Shown here one piece after another: positions 6,475-15,415 of a DNA stretch of 38,943 bases. Every line of letters starts with the position of its first letter. Position 1 is the first letter of the stretch. The notes under the pieces were generated by a model that did not search any database, was not told where the DNA came from, and saw only the letters and a list, made by a program, of their open reading frames with translations. The DNA comes from Pyrinomonadaceae bacterium (GTDB taxonomy: Bacteria > Acidobacteriota > Blastocatellia > Pyrinomonadales > Pyrinomonadaceae), in the NCBI GenBank assembly GCA_014534425.1, contig JACVRN010000039.1, forward strand, positions 1-38,943. The letters run 5' to 3'. Both the position numbers and the translations under genes were made by a program.

Positions 6475-8067
6475 CTACTTATTCTCGACCGTCAGACTTT
6501 TCACGAATCCCCAGTCGCCGCTTCCGTCAATCTTTATGTTGCCTACGTTCTTGCGAGCGATGACCATGTTGGATGGATACCAGAGCGGAAGCATGGGCAG
6601 GTCGCGGCTCAGTATCTCTTGAGCCTGCTTGTAGAGAGCGGTCGCACGTTCTTTGTCCGCAGTCACCACGGCCTCTTCAAGTATCTTGTCTATTTCCGGG
6701 TTACTGTAGCGGCTGCGGTTGCGGCCCGCTCGCTCCTGCGTGGGGATTTCCGACGAAGCGAACAGGTCGCGTAGGAACATAGGGTCTTGGTTGCCGCCCA
6801 CCCAGCGCGAGGTCGTCATCTGAAATTGTCCACGGCGCAGTTGTTCCAGCAGCGAATTGAACTCCAGCGTCTCTATCTCAACAGGCACGCCTATTTCTTT
6901 GAGAGAGTTTTGAATCACGGTCGCGTACTGGCGAGTGGCCGTGCTGCCGGACGAGATTTTGAAGACGATGGGACTCGGAAAGCGCTGCTTCGGCCCGTCG
7001 CCGTCAGGGTCTTTGAAGCCTGCATCATCCAGAATCTTTTTGGCGCGGGCAGGGTCATACGAGTAAATCTGTCCCGGTGTGTATGCCCAGGACTCTTCCG
7101 GCAAGATGGAATGCGCCAGCTTCGCCTGTCCAAGCTGTAACTCGCGTATCAGACGCTCGCGGTCAATCCCGTAAGCGATAGCCTGACGAACAGCAACTTT
7201 ATCAAGCGGCGCGTCCTGAACGTTGAAGCCCAGATAGACTATGTTGGAGCCTGGAAACTTCTCTACCTTCAAATTAGGGTCTTGGCCCAGGGACGCAATC
7301 GCGTCGGGCGTCAAGTTAGTCGGCACGGGCACCAGGTCTACGCGACCGCTTTTCAGTTCGGCCTGAAGGGCGTTGGCGTCTGCGATGACGCGAACGCGCA
7401 GGGCCTTGATGCCCGGCGCTCCCTCCCAGTACTCCTGATTGGCTTCAAGCTCCAGAACTTGCTGATTCTTGTCGAAGCTCTTGAAGCGATAAGGGCCTGT
7501 GCCTATGGGATTCGTGGCCTGCTGCGCGGCGCTGCCCTGTGGAATGATTCCTATGGTCACAAGGTTGGAGAAAAGTTGCGGCAATTTCTTTCTGAGGCGA
7601 ATGATGACGGTGCGCGCATCGGGGGCTTCGACGCCTGTGATGTAAGGCTGCTTGCCTGCGCCTGAGCCTTCAAAGAAACTCGCGGCCTTGCCGGAGTTTG
7701 AGCCGAGCATGGTGTCCAGCGTGTACTTCACATCGGCTGAACTAAGAGCGCGCCCGTCATGAAACTTCACGTTGTCGCGCAAGGTGAAAGTGACGGTTAA
7801 TCCATCTTCGGAAGACTTAGGCAATTCGGAAGCAAGCTCGTTGACGTACTCGAACTTCTCGTTCTTACGCATGAGCGAATTGAACATCAGCACGCGCACG
7901 CGTTCCGACGCCGCGTCTACGACCGGCGAGCCGACAGGGTCTAGCGTAGAGATATTGTCGGATTGAACTATGACGAAAACATTCCTATCCCTGCCGCGAC
8001 AACCCGCAAGGCAAAGCACCAGCACGAAGAGAGCCAAAAGGCTTGGGACAAAGGAGCGAGCACGCAT
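6475..8067 (-). CDS. Peptide-type ABC transporter substrate-binding lipoprotein (SBP family 5)
   Basis: A 530-aa periplasmic binding protein of the OppA/DppA/NikA family. A hydrophobic signal ends in the lipobox L-A-G-C with Cys23 as the lipid-modified residue, so it should be anchored to a membrane on the periplasmic side. The family pattern V-K-F-H-D-G-R-A-L-S-S-A-D-V lies near residues 100-115, and the rest follows the usual three-domain layout. Full length for the family. Permease and ATPase genes are not adjacent. Its start overlaps the nagZ stop by one base (TGATG), so the two are translationally coupled. This suggests the ligand might be a cell-wall peptide or muropeptide, which is inference only. 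Confidence 0.88.
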   Translation of the reverse strand: MRARSFVPSLLALFVLVLCLAGCRGRDRNVFVIVQSDNISTLDPVGSPVVDAASERVRVLMFNSLMRKNEKFEYVNELASELPKSSEDGLTVTFTLRDNVKFHDGRALSSADVKYTLDTMLGSNSGKAASFFEGSGAGKQPYITGVEAPDARTVIIRLRKKLPQLFSNLVTIGIIPQGSAAQQATNPIGTGPYRFKSFDKNQQVLELEANQEYWEGAPGIKALRVRVIADANALQAELKSGRVDLVPVPTNLTPDAIASLGQDPNLKVEKFPGSNIVYLGFNVQDAPLDKVAVRQAIAYGIDRERLIRELQLGQAKLAHSILPEESWAYTPGQIYSYDPARAKKILDDAGFKDPDGDGPKQRFPSPIVFKISSGSTATRQYATVIQNSLKEIGVPVEIETLEFNSLLEQLRRGQFQMTTSRWVGGNQDPMFLRDLFASSEIPTQERAGRNRSRYSNPEIDKILEEAVVTADKERATALYKQAQEILSRDLPMLPLWYPSNMVIARKNVGNIKIDGSGDWGFVKSLTVENK

Positions 8068-9206
8068 CAGATTGCGCCTCCATAAGTGTAGTTGAGTTTC
8101 TGGTTGAGCGCGGCGACTTCGTCCGAGAGCGCGCGAAGCCGCTCTTTGTCGAAGGGAAGCGGAGGCTGCACTAGGGATTTGAAATCGGCTATGTTCTTCA
8201 AAGATGCTCTCATTCTCTCTGGCGAAATCTCGCCGTCGCGCGCCGCCCGAAGCAGAACGTCGTAGCCCTTCTTGATTAATTCCGGGCGCGAGCAGATGAG
8301 CAGCATGTCCTGCCCTGCATCAAAAGCGCGCCTCACGGCCTGCTCAATCGGCGCGTGCTTGGCTATGGCTCCCATCTCAAGGTCATCCGTCACGACCAGG
8401 TGCGCGTAGCCTAGTTCCTCTCTCAAGAGCTTCGTCACGATGCTGTGATTCAAAGATGCAGGCTCTATGCGACCGCCCGCCACGCCATGACGAATATCAA
8501 TCTTGGGAAAGCCGCCGTGGCTGACCATCACCGCGCGCACGCGGTCGTCCTCGCGCTGGAAAAGCTCCACGTAAGGCGCTAAATCCTGGGCCATCAAATC
8601 GTCGTGCGAAAGATGCACGAGCGGCATCTCTTCGTGCGAGTCAACCTCGCCCGCGCCTATGCCCGGAAAATGTTTGAGACAGCCCATGCAGCCCCCGCTT
8701 TGAAGAGCGCGCAGGTAGACCATCGTATACCCTAAGACTTCGCCCGGCGAGCGACCGAATGAGCGAGAGTAAAGACCGTTGGAGAGCAGGTCTCGCTCGT
8801 CCGTCATGATGGACATGACGGGCGCAAAGTTCATGTTAAAGCCCAGGATGCGAAGCGTCTCTGCCGTGATGCGCCCCATAGCTCGCGCGCCCGCAAGGTC
8901 TCCGTGCTGGCGAATGGTGCGCGCCGAAGGCATGGGCGTGATGATGCGACGCAGACGGTCAACGAGTCCGCCCTCCTGGTCTATGCCGAAGAGCGGCTCT
9001 ATGGCGACGATAGAGCGTATGCCGTCAAGCAGGTTGCGTAGCTGCTCGGCTGCGCCCACGTTGCGGCCAAAGATGATGACGCCGCCCGGCTTCACGTACT
9101 CGACCAGAGCGCGCGTCTCTTCGTCAAGCTCCGTGCCCGGCAGCCCTATGTAGAAGAATTGTCCGACCTGTTGTTCTAGCGGGAGAGATAATAGAGAATC
9201 GAGCAT
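8067..9206 (-). CDS. nagZ: Beta-N-acetylhexosaminidase, glycoside hydrolase family 3 (NagZ-like)
   Basis: A 379-aa GH3 enzyme that would remove N-acetylglucosamine from muropeptides during cell-wall recycling. Motifs include G-I-D-Q-E-G-G (about 74-80), the K-H-F-P-G motif (178-182) whose His belongs to the NagZ-specific catalytic loop, and V-T-D-D-L-E-M-G-A (272-280) carrying the nucleophilic Asp. The length is close to NagZ and lacks the extra domains of GH3 glucosidases. No signal peptide is evident, so it is likely cytosolic. It starts 55 bases after the mutS stop on the same strand, without a clear Shine-Dalgarno, and overlaps the next gene by one base. Confidence 0.87.
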   Translation of the reverse strand: MLDSLLSLPLEQQVGQFFYIGLPGTELDEETRALVEYVKPGGVIIFGRNVGAAEQLRNLLDGIRSIVAIEPLFGIDQEGGLVDRLRRIITPMPSARTIRQHGDLAGARAMGRITAETLRILGFNMNFAPVMSIMTDERDLLSNGLYSRSFGRSPGEVLGYTMVYLRALQSGGCMGCLKHFPGIGAGEVDSHEEMPLVHLSHDDLMAQDLAPYVELFQREDDRVRAVMVSHGGFPKIDIRHGVAGGRIEPASLNHSIVTKLLREELGYAHLVVTDDLEMGAIAKHAPIEQAVRRAFDAGQDMLLICSRPELIKKGYDVLLRAARDGEISPERMRASLKNIADFKSLVQPPLPFDKERLRALSDEVAALNQKLNYTYGGAI

Positions 9207-9261
9207 GAAAGGAAATGAAAGCTATCTTCTGTCTAATGGTTCTTTACAAAAACCGTGCGAC

Positions 9262-12087
9262 TCAAACAATTTTCTTACGCAGGCCCCGTAGCAGGTCGCG
9301 CGCTTCATCCGGTGACAGCGCCTCTACATTAACTTCTCTTAGCTCATCAATCAAGCTTTGATTCGTGGCGTCGAAGAGCGTAGCCTGCGCTGCTATGCGA
9401 CGGCTGCGCGCACGACGCGCGGCGGATTTCAGTCCCGTATCGGTTTCTGCCGTCTCTTCATCAACATTCTTTTGTTGAGCCGCCGCATCGGAAGACTGCG
9501 CCTCCTCCGCAAAGACATCCAGTTCGTAGCGCTCAAGCCTTTCCAAAACCTCTCGCGCACGAGAGAGGACTGAGGGCGGCAGGCCAGCCAGGCGCGCCAC
9601 CTCTATGCCGTAGGATTTAGAGGCGCGCCCCTTTTCCAGACGATGAAGAAAGATGACTTCACCTTCGCGCTCCATAGCCGTTATCTGATAGTTACGTGCG
9701 CCCGAAAGGCGCTCGGCCAACTCCGTCAACTCGTGATAGTGAGTGGCGAAGAGAGTTTTGGCAGCGTGCTCTGGCGAATCGTGCAGGTGCTCCACTACGG
9801 CCCACGCTATCGAAAGACCGTCGAAGGTCGCCGTGCCTCTGCCTATTTCGTCAAGGAGCACAAGCGAGCGCGGCGTGGCGTTGTGAAGAATAGCAGCCGT
9901 CTCCGTCATCTCAACCATGAAGGTTGAGCGACCGCGCGCAAGGTCGTCCGAAGCCCCAACGCGCGTCCACACTCTGTCTAGAATGGGAAGCCTCGCGCGG
10001 TCTGCGGGCACGAATGAACCCATCTGCGCGAGGATGGAGATGATGGCAGTCTGCCTCAGCACAGTAGATTTGCCGCCCATGTTCGGCCCAGTGATGACCA
10101 GCATTCTATCCGTGGAGTTGTTCATGTAGAGGTCGTTCGGGATGAACTGCTCTGTGCTGACGGCTTCTATGACGGGATGGCGGCCCGCTATTATTTCTAT
10201 CTCGTCGCCGTCGTGCATGACGGGCTGCGTGTAGCGGCGATTGACAGCCGCTTCGGCCAATCCGGTCAGCGCGTCCAGCATGGCTAGCGCTCGCGCGGTC
10301 GTCTGTATGCGGCGCGTCTCTGCCGTTATCTTTGAGCAGACTTCGGAAAAAATCTCCGTCTCAATCTGGCGTATGCGGTCTTCAGCGCCAAGCACGCGCG
10401 ACTCCCAACTCTTTAGCTCAGGCGTAGTGAATCTCTCCGCGTTGCTGAGCGTTTGCCTGCGCTCGTAGTCCGAAGGGACGCGAGCAGAAGCGGCCCTTGA
10501 GACTTCTATGAAATAGCCGAAGACGTTGTTGTAGCGTATGCGAAGAGAGTTAATGCCGGAGCGCGTGCGCTCGCGCGCTTCCAGTGTAGCTATGGTCTGC
10601 TTGGCGTTGCGGCTCACGGCGCGAAGCTCGTCCAACTCTGCCGAGTAGCCGTCGCGCACGGCGTCGCCGTCGCCCAACTTCGCGGGCGCATCCTCGTTGA
10701 TAGCGCTTGTAATAAGCTCTCGCACGTCCTCAAGCTCGTCCGCGTTCTCAAAGAGAATTTGCAGGAGGGATGAGTCCGAATCCGCTAGCAACTCGCGCAC
10801 GCGCGGGACTTGACTAAGCGAAGAGGAGAGCGAAACCAAATCGCGCGGGCTAGCCTGTCCCATGTTGAGCCGCGCAGTAAGGCGCTCAAGGTCAGAAACT
10901 TTTTTCAAGAGGGCGCGCACCTGTTCGCGCTTGATGTGCGACGAATGAAGCTCCGCTACGGATGCGTGCCGCGCCTCAATCTCTCCGCGCCGCACGGAGG
11001 GACGCAGGAGCCAGGAGCGCAGAAGACGCGAACCCATGCCTGTCACCGTTTCGTCAATCACGTCAAAGAGAGAGCGCGAGCGAGACGCGCCCGCAGTCAC
11101 AGCAGTTTGCGTCTCCGTCAACTCAAGATTGCGAACCGTCACGCCGTCCAGAACCAGGTAGTCGCGCGGCTCGAAGTATTCAATGTCTGTGACGTGCGCT
11201 GCTGCGGCGCGCTGCGTCTCGCGCGCGTAACGCAGGCAGACGCCAGCCGCGCGCACGGCCTCCATCTTTTCTTCCAGGCCGTAACCCGCAAGCTCGCGCA
11301 CTCCGAACTGCTCGCAGAGAAGGGAAGCGCAGCCTTCAAAGTTCCACTGCCAGTCATCTAGCGCCACGAGCGCAATGCCAGCGAAAGGTCTAACAGCATT
11401 CCTTTCATCCTGAGACTCGCGCACGTCATCGTCGTCAGAGTCCGATAACGCCGGAGAATCACCCTCGGCGATCTTCTTCTTCAGAGGAAGAGGCGCGGTA
11501 TGCGCTCTGTGCGATTCGGGGTTCTCTATGAGCGCGGCTAGAGAGGCAGGGAAGAGAAGCTCGCGCGGGGCGAAGGCTTCTATGTCCGAGCGTATGCGTG
11601 TCCAGGCGTCAGCGCCCGCCGCCTCCGTGGAGCGAAACTCTCCGGTTGAGAGGTCAAGGAAGGCTGCCGCCATGCGGTCGCCGCTTCCGCAGACTGCGGC
11701 CAGGTAAATTGCCTCGCGCGTTTCCAGTAGCTGCGGGTCAATGGCAGTGCCGGGCGTGATGATGCGTACTACCTCGCGCCTCACTAGCTTCTTGGTCTTC
11801 GTGGGCGTTTCCGTCTGCTCGCAGATAGCCACGCGATAGCCTTTACGCACAAGCCTGGCGATGTGGCCTGCTGCGGCGTGATGAGGAACGCCGCACATGG
11901 GGATAGGCTCGCCGCGCTCCTTGTGCCGCGCCGTCAGCGTAATCTCCAACTCGCGCGAGCCTGTCAAAGCATCATCGAAAAATAGCTCGTAGAAATCGCC
12001 CAACCGGAAAAAGAGGAGCGTTCCCGGATGCTCACGCTTCAACTCAAAGTATTGCCGTATCATCGGCGTTGGATTCGAATTCATCAT
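9262..12087 (-). CDS. mutS: DNA mismatch repair protein MutS
   Basis: A 941-aa MutS1 protein that recognises mismatches and small loops and signals through its ATPase to MutL. The mismatch-reading motif F32-Y-E34 is present, as are the Walker A G-P-N-M-G-G-K-S-T (about 667-675) and D-E-I-G-R-G-T (746-752). It is somewhat longer than E. coli MutS (853 aa). Extra length comes partly from an acidic loop in the connector domain (about 205-232), which contains P-A-L-S-D-S encoded by the dispersed 17-bp motif, and from the C-terminal tail. The start is a double ATG (12085-12087 used); no Shine-Dalgarno is visible. It is first in a minus-strand run with nagZ and the binding protein. Confidence 0.96.
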   Translation of the reverse strand: MMNSNPTPMIRQYFELKREHPGTLLFFRLGDFYELFFDDALTGSRELEITLTARHKERGEPIPMCGVPHHAAAGHIARLVRKGYRVAICEQTETPTKTKKLVRREVVRIITPGTAIDPQLLETREAIYLAAVCGSGDRMAAAFLDLSTGEFRSTEAAGADAWTRIRSDIEAFAPRELLFPASLAALIENPESHRAHTAPLPLKKKIAEGDSPALSDSDDDDVRESQDERNAVRPFAGIALVALDDWQWNFEGCASLLCEQFGVRELAGYGLEEKMEAVRAAGVCLRYARETQRAAAAHVTDIEYFEPRDYLVLDGVTVRNLELTETQTAVTAGASRSRSLFDVIDETVTGMGSRLLRSWLLRPSVRRGEIEARHASVAELHSSHIKREQVRALLKKVSDLERLTARLNMGQASPRDLVSLSSSLSQVPRVRELLADSDSSLLQILFENADELEDVRELITSAINEDAPAKLGDGDAVRDGYSAELDELRAVSRNAKQTIATLEARERTRSGINSLRIRYNNVFGYFIEVSRAASARVPSDYERRQTLSNAERFTTPELKSWESRVLGAEDRIRQIETEIFSEVCSKITAETRRIQTTARALAMLDALTGLAEAAVNRRYTQPVMHDGDEIEIIAGRHPVIEAVSTEQFIPNDLYMNNSTDRMLVITGPNMGGKSTVLRQTAIISILAQMGSFVPADRARLPILDRVWTRVGASDDLARGRSTFMVEMTETAAILHNATPRSLVLLDEIGRGTATFDGLSIAWAVVEHLHDSPEHAAKTLFATHYHELTELAERLSGARNYQITAMEREGEVIFLHRLEKGRASKSYGIEVARLAGLPPSVLSRAREVLERLERYELDVFAEEAQSSDAAAQQKNVDEETAETDTGLKSAARRARSRRIAAQATLFDATNQSLIDELREVNVEALSPDEARDLLRGLRKKIV
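11438..11454 (+). repeat. 17-bp dispersed motif, copy in mutS
   Basis: GAGTCCGATAACGCCGG on the plus strand, inside the variable connector-domain loop of mutS (read from the other strand as P-A-L-S-D-S). It is identical over all 17 bases to the copy in the kinase gene. Confidence 0.75.
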
Positions 12088-12128
12088 AAAGAGGCTTAAT
12101 CAATCAGAAGCGATGAGGCGAATTAATT

Positions 12129-12226
12129 CTAAGTCAATTCAAACAGGATAGAAAGAGATTTAATCATTTAATCATTTCTTCATTGAATCAATGAACCGAT
12201 GAATCAATGATTAAATCTCTTCCTAT
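12129..12226. repeat. GATTCATT palindromic element, copy 4
   Basis: The left flank has ATTCAAACAGGAT as in copy 1. The arms GAAAGAGATTTAATCATT and AATGATTAAATCTCTTCC pair with one gap, around the shared centre TGAACCGATGA. The right end touches the kinase stop codon. It occupies most of the 139-base gap between mutS and the kinase gene. Confidence 0.8.
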
Positions 12227-14239
12227 CTAGCGTATAACGTCTATGTCGCGCTCGCCTACAATCTTCCAGCCGTCTTTCGTTTTTATCCATCGAAGCTCCT
12301 GCACGACCTCTCCTGTGGAATTTTGCGCGCCTCGAAAATTCCAGCGCTTGCGAAAGGTCATGATGGCCGCGCGCCCGTCGCTGCTCAAGTTGATTTCAGG
12401 CTGGCTCGTCTCCAACTCGATTGAACTGGCCTGCTCAATCATTCTCTGCTTCTCGTCGCGCACGGCTGCGCGCGGCACGTTGCGCTTTAGATAGAAGTTC
12501 TCAACCACCGGCGGATAAAAAGAGATGAGCCTGTCTATGTCGCGCGCCGTGGTGGCATTTATCCATTGAGACATGAGCGATTGAAGCTCTGCTCGCGCAT
12601 CACGCGGAACTTCAATCGTGGAAGCAGGCGACGGCGAAGCATTGGAGTCCGATAACGCCGGTTGATTGCTTGTCCTTCCATCTTCGGTTCTATTAGCCGC
12701 GCCCGCCGCGTTCCTGTTCTCCGTCGCAGCCGCCTGATTCTCCGCAGAGCTACTGCGCTGTGCCGCGCCTCTGAACACCAGCATGTAAACGCCTACGCCA
12801 ACTATGACGACGAGAGCGGCGGCGACTGCGTAAGGAAGAAGGTTAGTGCCGGATGCCCTGGCATCAACACTCTCTGTCGCTCGCGCGCGAGTAGCCTCAT
12901 CCGGCGCTGCCGGAATCGTTTTAGAGTGTTCGGAAAGAAGAGGGAAATTGTTTTCGGCAGCCGCATTCTTGTGTTCCGCCTTTGGCGAAACATCGCTGGG
13001 CGTTTCCGCTACAGTCTCTTTCCCCACGCCTTCGGTCTCCGCGCCCTTTGCTTCCTTTGAAGTGACCTTCGTCGCCACCTCTTCATCCTGTTCGCCCGCA
13101 GTGACGGCGTAGGATTGCACGCTCGGAGGGTCGCTGGCCTTCTCGACCGAGATTGAATCTTCGCGCGTAGGCTCGCCCGTGCGTCCTGTTTCCTGGTCGT
13201 GGCTAATCTTTTGCGGATTGGTTTCAATCGAGCGCCTTTCGGCAGAGGACATCCCCAAGGGTTTAACTGCCGCGCCCGAAGGCTGAGCTTCCAACTCCGA
13301 CGGCGACAACTCTCTTGCAGCCTCATCCAGCCTCGTAGCGAATTCCTGCGCCGTCTGCGGCCTCTCCGATGGAGCCTTGGCGAGCGACTGCGCTATAAGC
13401 CCGCGCAAACCCTCCGGCGTGTCCGGTCGAAACTCTTCTACGGGAGGCGGCGGCGACTGAATGTGCTTGATGGCTATGGCCGTCGCGGTAGGGCCTTCGA
13501 AGGGAGCGCGCCCGGCTACCATCTCGTAGAGGATAACGCCCAAGCTATAAATGTCAGAGCGGGCGTCAGCCTTGTTATCCGCGCACTGCTCCGGCGACAT
13601 GTAGCGCGGCGTTCCAATCAGAGAGCCTGTAGCCGTCAGCGCCGCGCCCGAAGTCGTCCCCTCCTTCAACTTCGCCACGCTGAAGTCCACGACCTTAGCC
13701 AGCATTCGTCCGTCATGGTCGCGCGTCAGTATGATGTTCGAAGGCTTCAGGTCTCTGTGCGTGATGTCGCTGCGGTGCGCGGCCTCGACGCCGCTCGTCA
13801 CCTGTCGCGCAATCTGTATGGCTTCGCCAAAAGACATCTGGCCCACGGAATCCATGCGCTCGCGCAAGGTCTCTCCGGCTATCAACTCCATGACTATGTA
13901 GGCTCCGCCGTCGGGCAGCGAGCCATAGTCGTAAGTGTCAGCGACGTTCGGATGATTCAGGCGAGCGGCGGCACGCGCCTCTCTGCGAAAGCGTTCGAGC
14001 GCCTCCGGGTCGGCAGTGAAATCCGGCAGCAGCAGCTTGATGGCAACGGGGCGCTCAAGGTCAACGTGCGTGCCTTCGTAGACGGCTCCCATTCCGCCAC
14101 GGCCAAGCAAGCGGTCAAGACGATACTTCTCCGCAATCAGGCGCGAGCCATGACGCGAAGGCACGAGCGCGGTCGAATCATAAGAGCAGACCGCATCCGT
14201 GTCTTCGTAACAACGCTGGCAGGCGGGGCAGAGCTTCAT
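12227..14239 (-). CDS. Membrane Ser/Thr protein kinase with zinc ribbon and NTF2-like sensor domain
   Basis: A 670-aa PknB-type kinase. An N-terminal zinc ribbon (C4-P-A-C7, C18) precedes the kinase domain: glycine loop G-R-G-G-M-G-A at about 46-52, catalytic Lys68 in V-A-I-K, H-R-D-L-K-P-S-N (161-168), and D-F-S (185-187) where most kinases have D-F-G. A low-complexity acidic linker (about 310-465) leads to one membrane helix (468-490). Outside it comes a short Ser/Asn-rich linker holding P-A-L-S-D-S (527-532), then an NTF2/SnoaL-like domain (about 545-670) that could sense a ligand. The kinase would face the cytosol. AAGG lies about eight bases upstream of the ATG. Targets are unknown. It lies downstream of pfkA on the same strand. 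Confidence 0.9.
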   Translation of the reverse strand: MKLCPACQRCYEDTDAVCSYDSTALVPSRHGSRLIAEKYRLDRLLGRGGMGAVYEGTHVDLERPVAIKLLLPDFTADPEALERFRREARAAARLNHPNVADTYDYGSLPDGGAYIVMELIAGETLRERMDSVGQMSFGEAIQIARQVTSGVEAAHRSDITHRDLKPSNIILTRDHDGRMLAKVVDFSVAKLKEGTTSGAALTATGSLIGTPRYMSPEQCADNKADARSDIYSLGVILYEMVAGRAPFEGPTATAIAIKHIQSPPPPVEEFRPDTPEGLRGLIAQSLAKAPSERPQTAQEFATRLDEAARELSPSELEAQPSGAAVKPLGMSSAERRSIETNPQKISHDQETGRTGEPTREDSISVEKASDPPSVQSYAVTAGEQDEEVATKVTSKEAKGAETEGVGKETVAETPSDVSPKAEHKNAAAENNFPLLSEHSKTIPAAPDEATRARATESVDARASGTNLLPYAVAAALVVIVGVGVYMLVFRGAAQRSSSAENQAAATENRNAAGAANRTEDGRTSNQPALSDSNASPSPASTIEVPRDARAELQSLMSQWINATTARDIDRLISFYPPVVENFYLKRNVPRAAVRDEKQRMIEQASSIELETSQPEINLSSDGRAAIMTFRKRWNFRGAQNSTGEVVQELRWIKTKDGWKIVGERDIDVIR
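12645..12661 (+). repeat. 17-bp dispersed motif, copy in kinase gene
   Basis: GAGTCCGATAACGCCGG, identical to the mutS copy. It lies in the extracytoplasmic linker between the membrane helix and the NTF2-like domain, in the same reading frame as in mutS (P-A-L-S-D-S). Confidence 0.75.
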
Positions 14240-14334
14240 CTAAACCTTTTCGGCAATCTTTATATTAAAAAAGATAGAGCAATAATTTCATTGAGCGTCG
14301 CGCGGGTCAAGAACAGAGAGCGCGATTTTCGTCT

Positions 14335-15375
14335 TCAACCGAAAAACAACTCGGCCACGCCGTAAATCTCTTCCGATAGCGTCTTCAACTCTCCTACAGC
14401 CTCTTCGAGCGGAACGCTCATGATGCGATTGCCCTGCAAAGAGACCATGCGTCCCCACTCGCCAGCCTCCGTCATCTCCATAGCCTTAACGCCGAAGCGA
14501 GTCGCAAGCACTCTGTCAAAAGGAGTGGGCGTGCCGCCGCGCTGCACGTAGCCCAGCTTCGTCACGCGCGTCTCTATCCCTGTGCAGCGCTCAATCTCTT
14601 CGGCCAGCACAGTCCCTATGCCTCCCAGACGGTCGTGGCGATAGATGCTTTCTCTGACTTCCAGTGTAAGAAAATCTTCGTCCGGGTGCGGGTGAGCGTC
14701 TTCGGCTACGACTATGATAGAGAAGGCGCGCCCCTGATCCATGCGGCGCTTGAGCCGCTCGCAGACGTGCGACAATTTGAAGGGATGCTCTGGCACCAGC
14801 ACTACGTCGGCCCCTCCGGCTATGCCTCCGTAAGCAGCTATCCAGCCCGTGTGACGCCCCATCACTTCGACGACCATCACACGATGATGAGATTCTGCGG
14901 TCGAGTGCAGGCGGTCAATCGCTTCTGTGACAATCTGCACGGCTGTGTCAAAGCCGAAGGTCATGTCGGTTCCGCGTATGTCGTTGTCAATCGTCTTGGG
15001 AACACAGACGAGCGGGTAATGATGCGAGCGCCACATCTCAAGCGCAGCCGAAAGCGTGCCCTCGCCGCCCACTACAATCAGAGAGCTTAGGCTGTACTTC
15101 TTCCAGTTCTCCGCGAGTTTATTCAGGCTGACGGCATCGCCCGCAGGATTAAAGCGGGACGTGCCGAGGATTGTGCCGCCGCGCGGCAGTATGCCGCTCA
15201 CGGAATCACGATTCAAAGGCTCAACATCATCTTCCACCAAGCCGAGCCAGCCGTTTTTGAATCCTACTATCTCCACCTCTGAGACGTGAGCGCGGCGCAC
15301 CACGGCGCGAATGACTGCGTTCAACCCTGGACAATCGCCGCCTCCCGTCAGAATGCCTACCCTTTGATTCTTCAT
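14335..15375 (-). CDS. pfkA: 6-phosphofructokinase
   Basis: A 346-aa PfkA-family enzyme that phosphorylates fructose 6-phosphate to the 1,6-bisphosphate in glycolysis. Seen are G-I-L-T-G-G-G-D-C-P-G-L-N at the N-terminus, G-G-E-G-T (103-107), P-K-T-I-D-N-D (126-132) with the catalytic aspartates, and M-G-R-H-T-G-W-I-A (about 171-179). The Gly in GGEGT is the residue type linked with ATP use, while the Lys in PKTIDND is the type linked with pyrophosphate enzymes. This mixed pair is known from actinobacterial ATP-dependent enzymes, so ATP use is likely but not certain. A 95-base gap precedes the kinase gene on the same strand. Confidence 0.93.
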   Translation of the reverse strand: MKNQRVGILTGGGDCPGLNAVIRAVVRRAHVSEVEIVGFKNGWLGLVEDDVEPLNRDSVSGILPRGGTILGTSRFNPAGDAVSLNKLAENWKKYSLSSLIVVGGEGTLSAALEMWRSHHYPLVCVPKTIDNDIRGTDMTFGFDTAVQIVTEAIDRLHSTAESHHRVMVVEVMGRHTGWIAAYGGIAGGADVVLVPEHPFKLSHVCERLKRRMDQGRAFSIIVVAEDAHPHPDEDFLTLEVRESIYRHDRLGGIGTVLAEEIERCTGIETRVTKLGYVQRGGTPTPFDRVLATRFGVKAMEMTEAGEWGRMVSLQGNRIMSVPLEEAVGELKTLSEEIYGVAELFFG

Positions 15376-15385
15376 TTTCGAAAGT

Positions 15386-15415
15386 TTGCCTTAATCTTAA
15401 TACGCAGCCTATAAT
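15386..15415 (+). promoter_or_regulatory. Promoter for tsaB-rimI
   Basis: TTGCCT (15386-15391), an 18-bp spacer and a perfect TATAAT (15410-15415). The start site would be near 15422, about 42 bases before the GTG start of tsaB. It overlaps the opposing pfkA promoter, so the two may compete for RNA polymerase. Confidence 0.65.

Noticed and set aside
10810..11361. A 183-codon plus-strand frame opposite mutS
   Set aside because: Antisense shadow of mutS, with no motifs or ribosome site.
13199..14365. A long open frame of 388 codons on the plus strand opposite the kinase gene
   Set aside because: It mirrors the kinase coding sequence, shows no family motif, is Arg-rich as antisense frames of GC-rich genes are, and the kinase on the other strand is certain.
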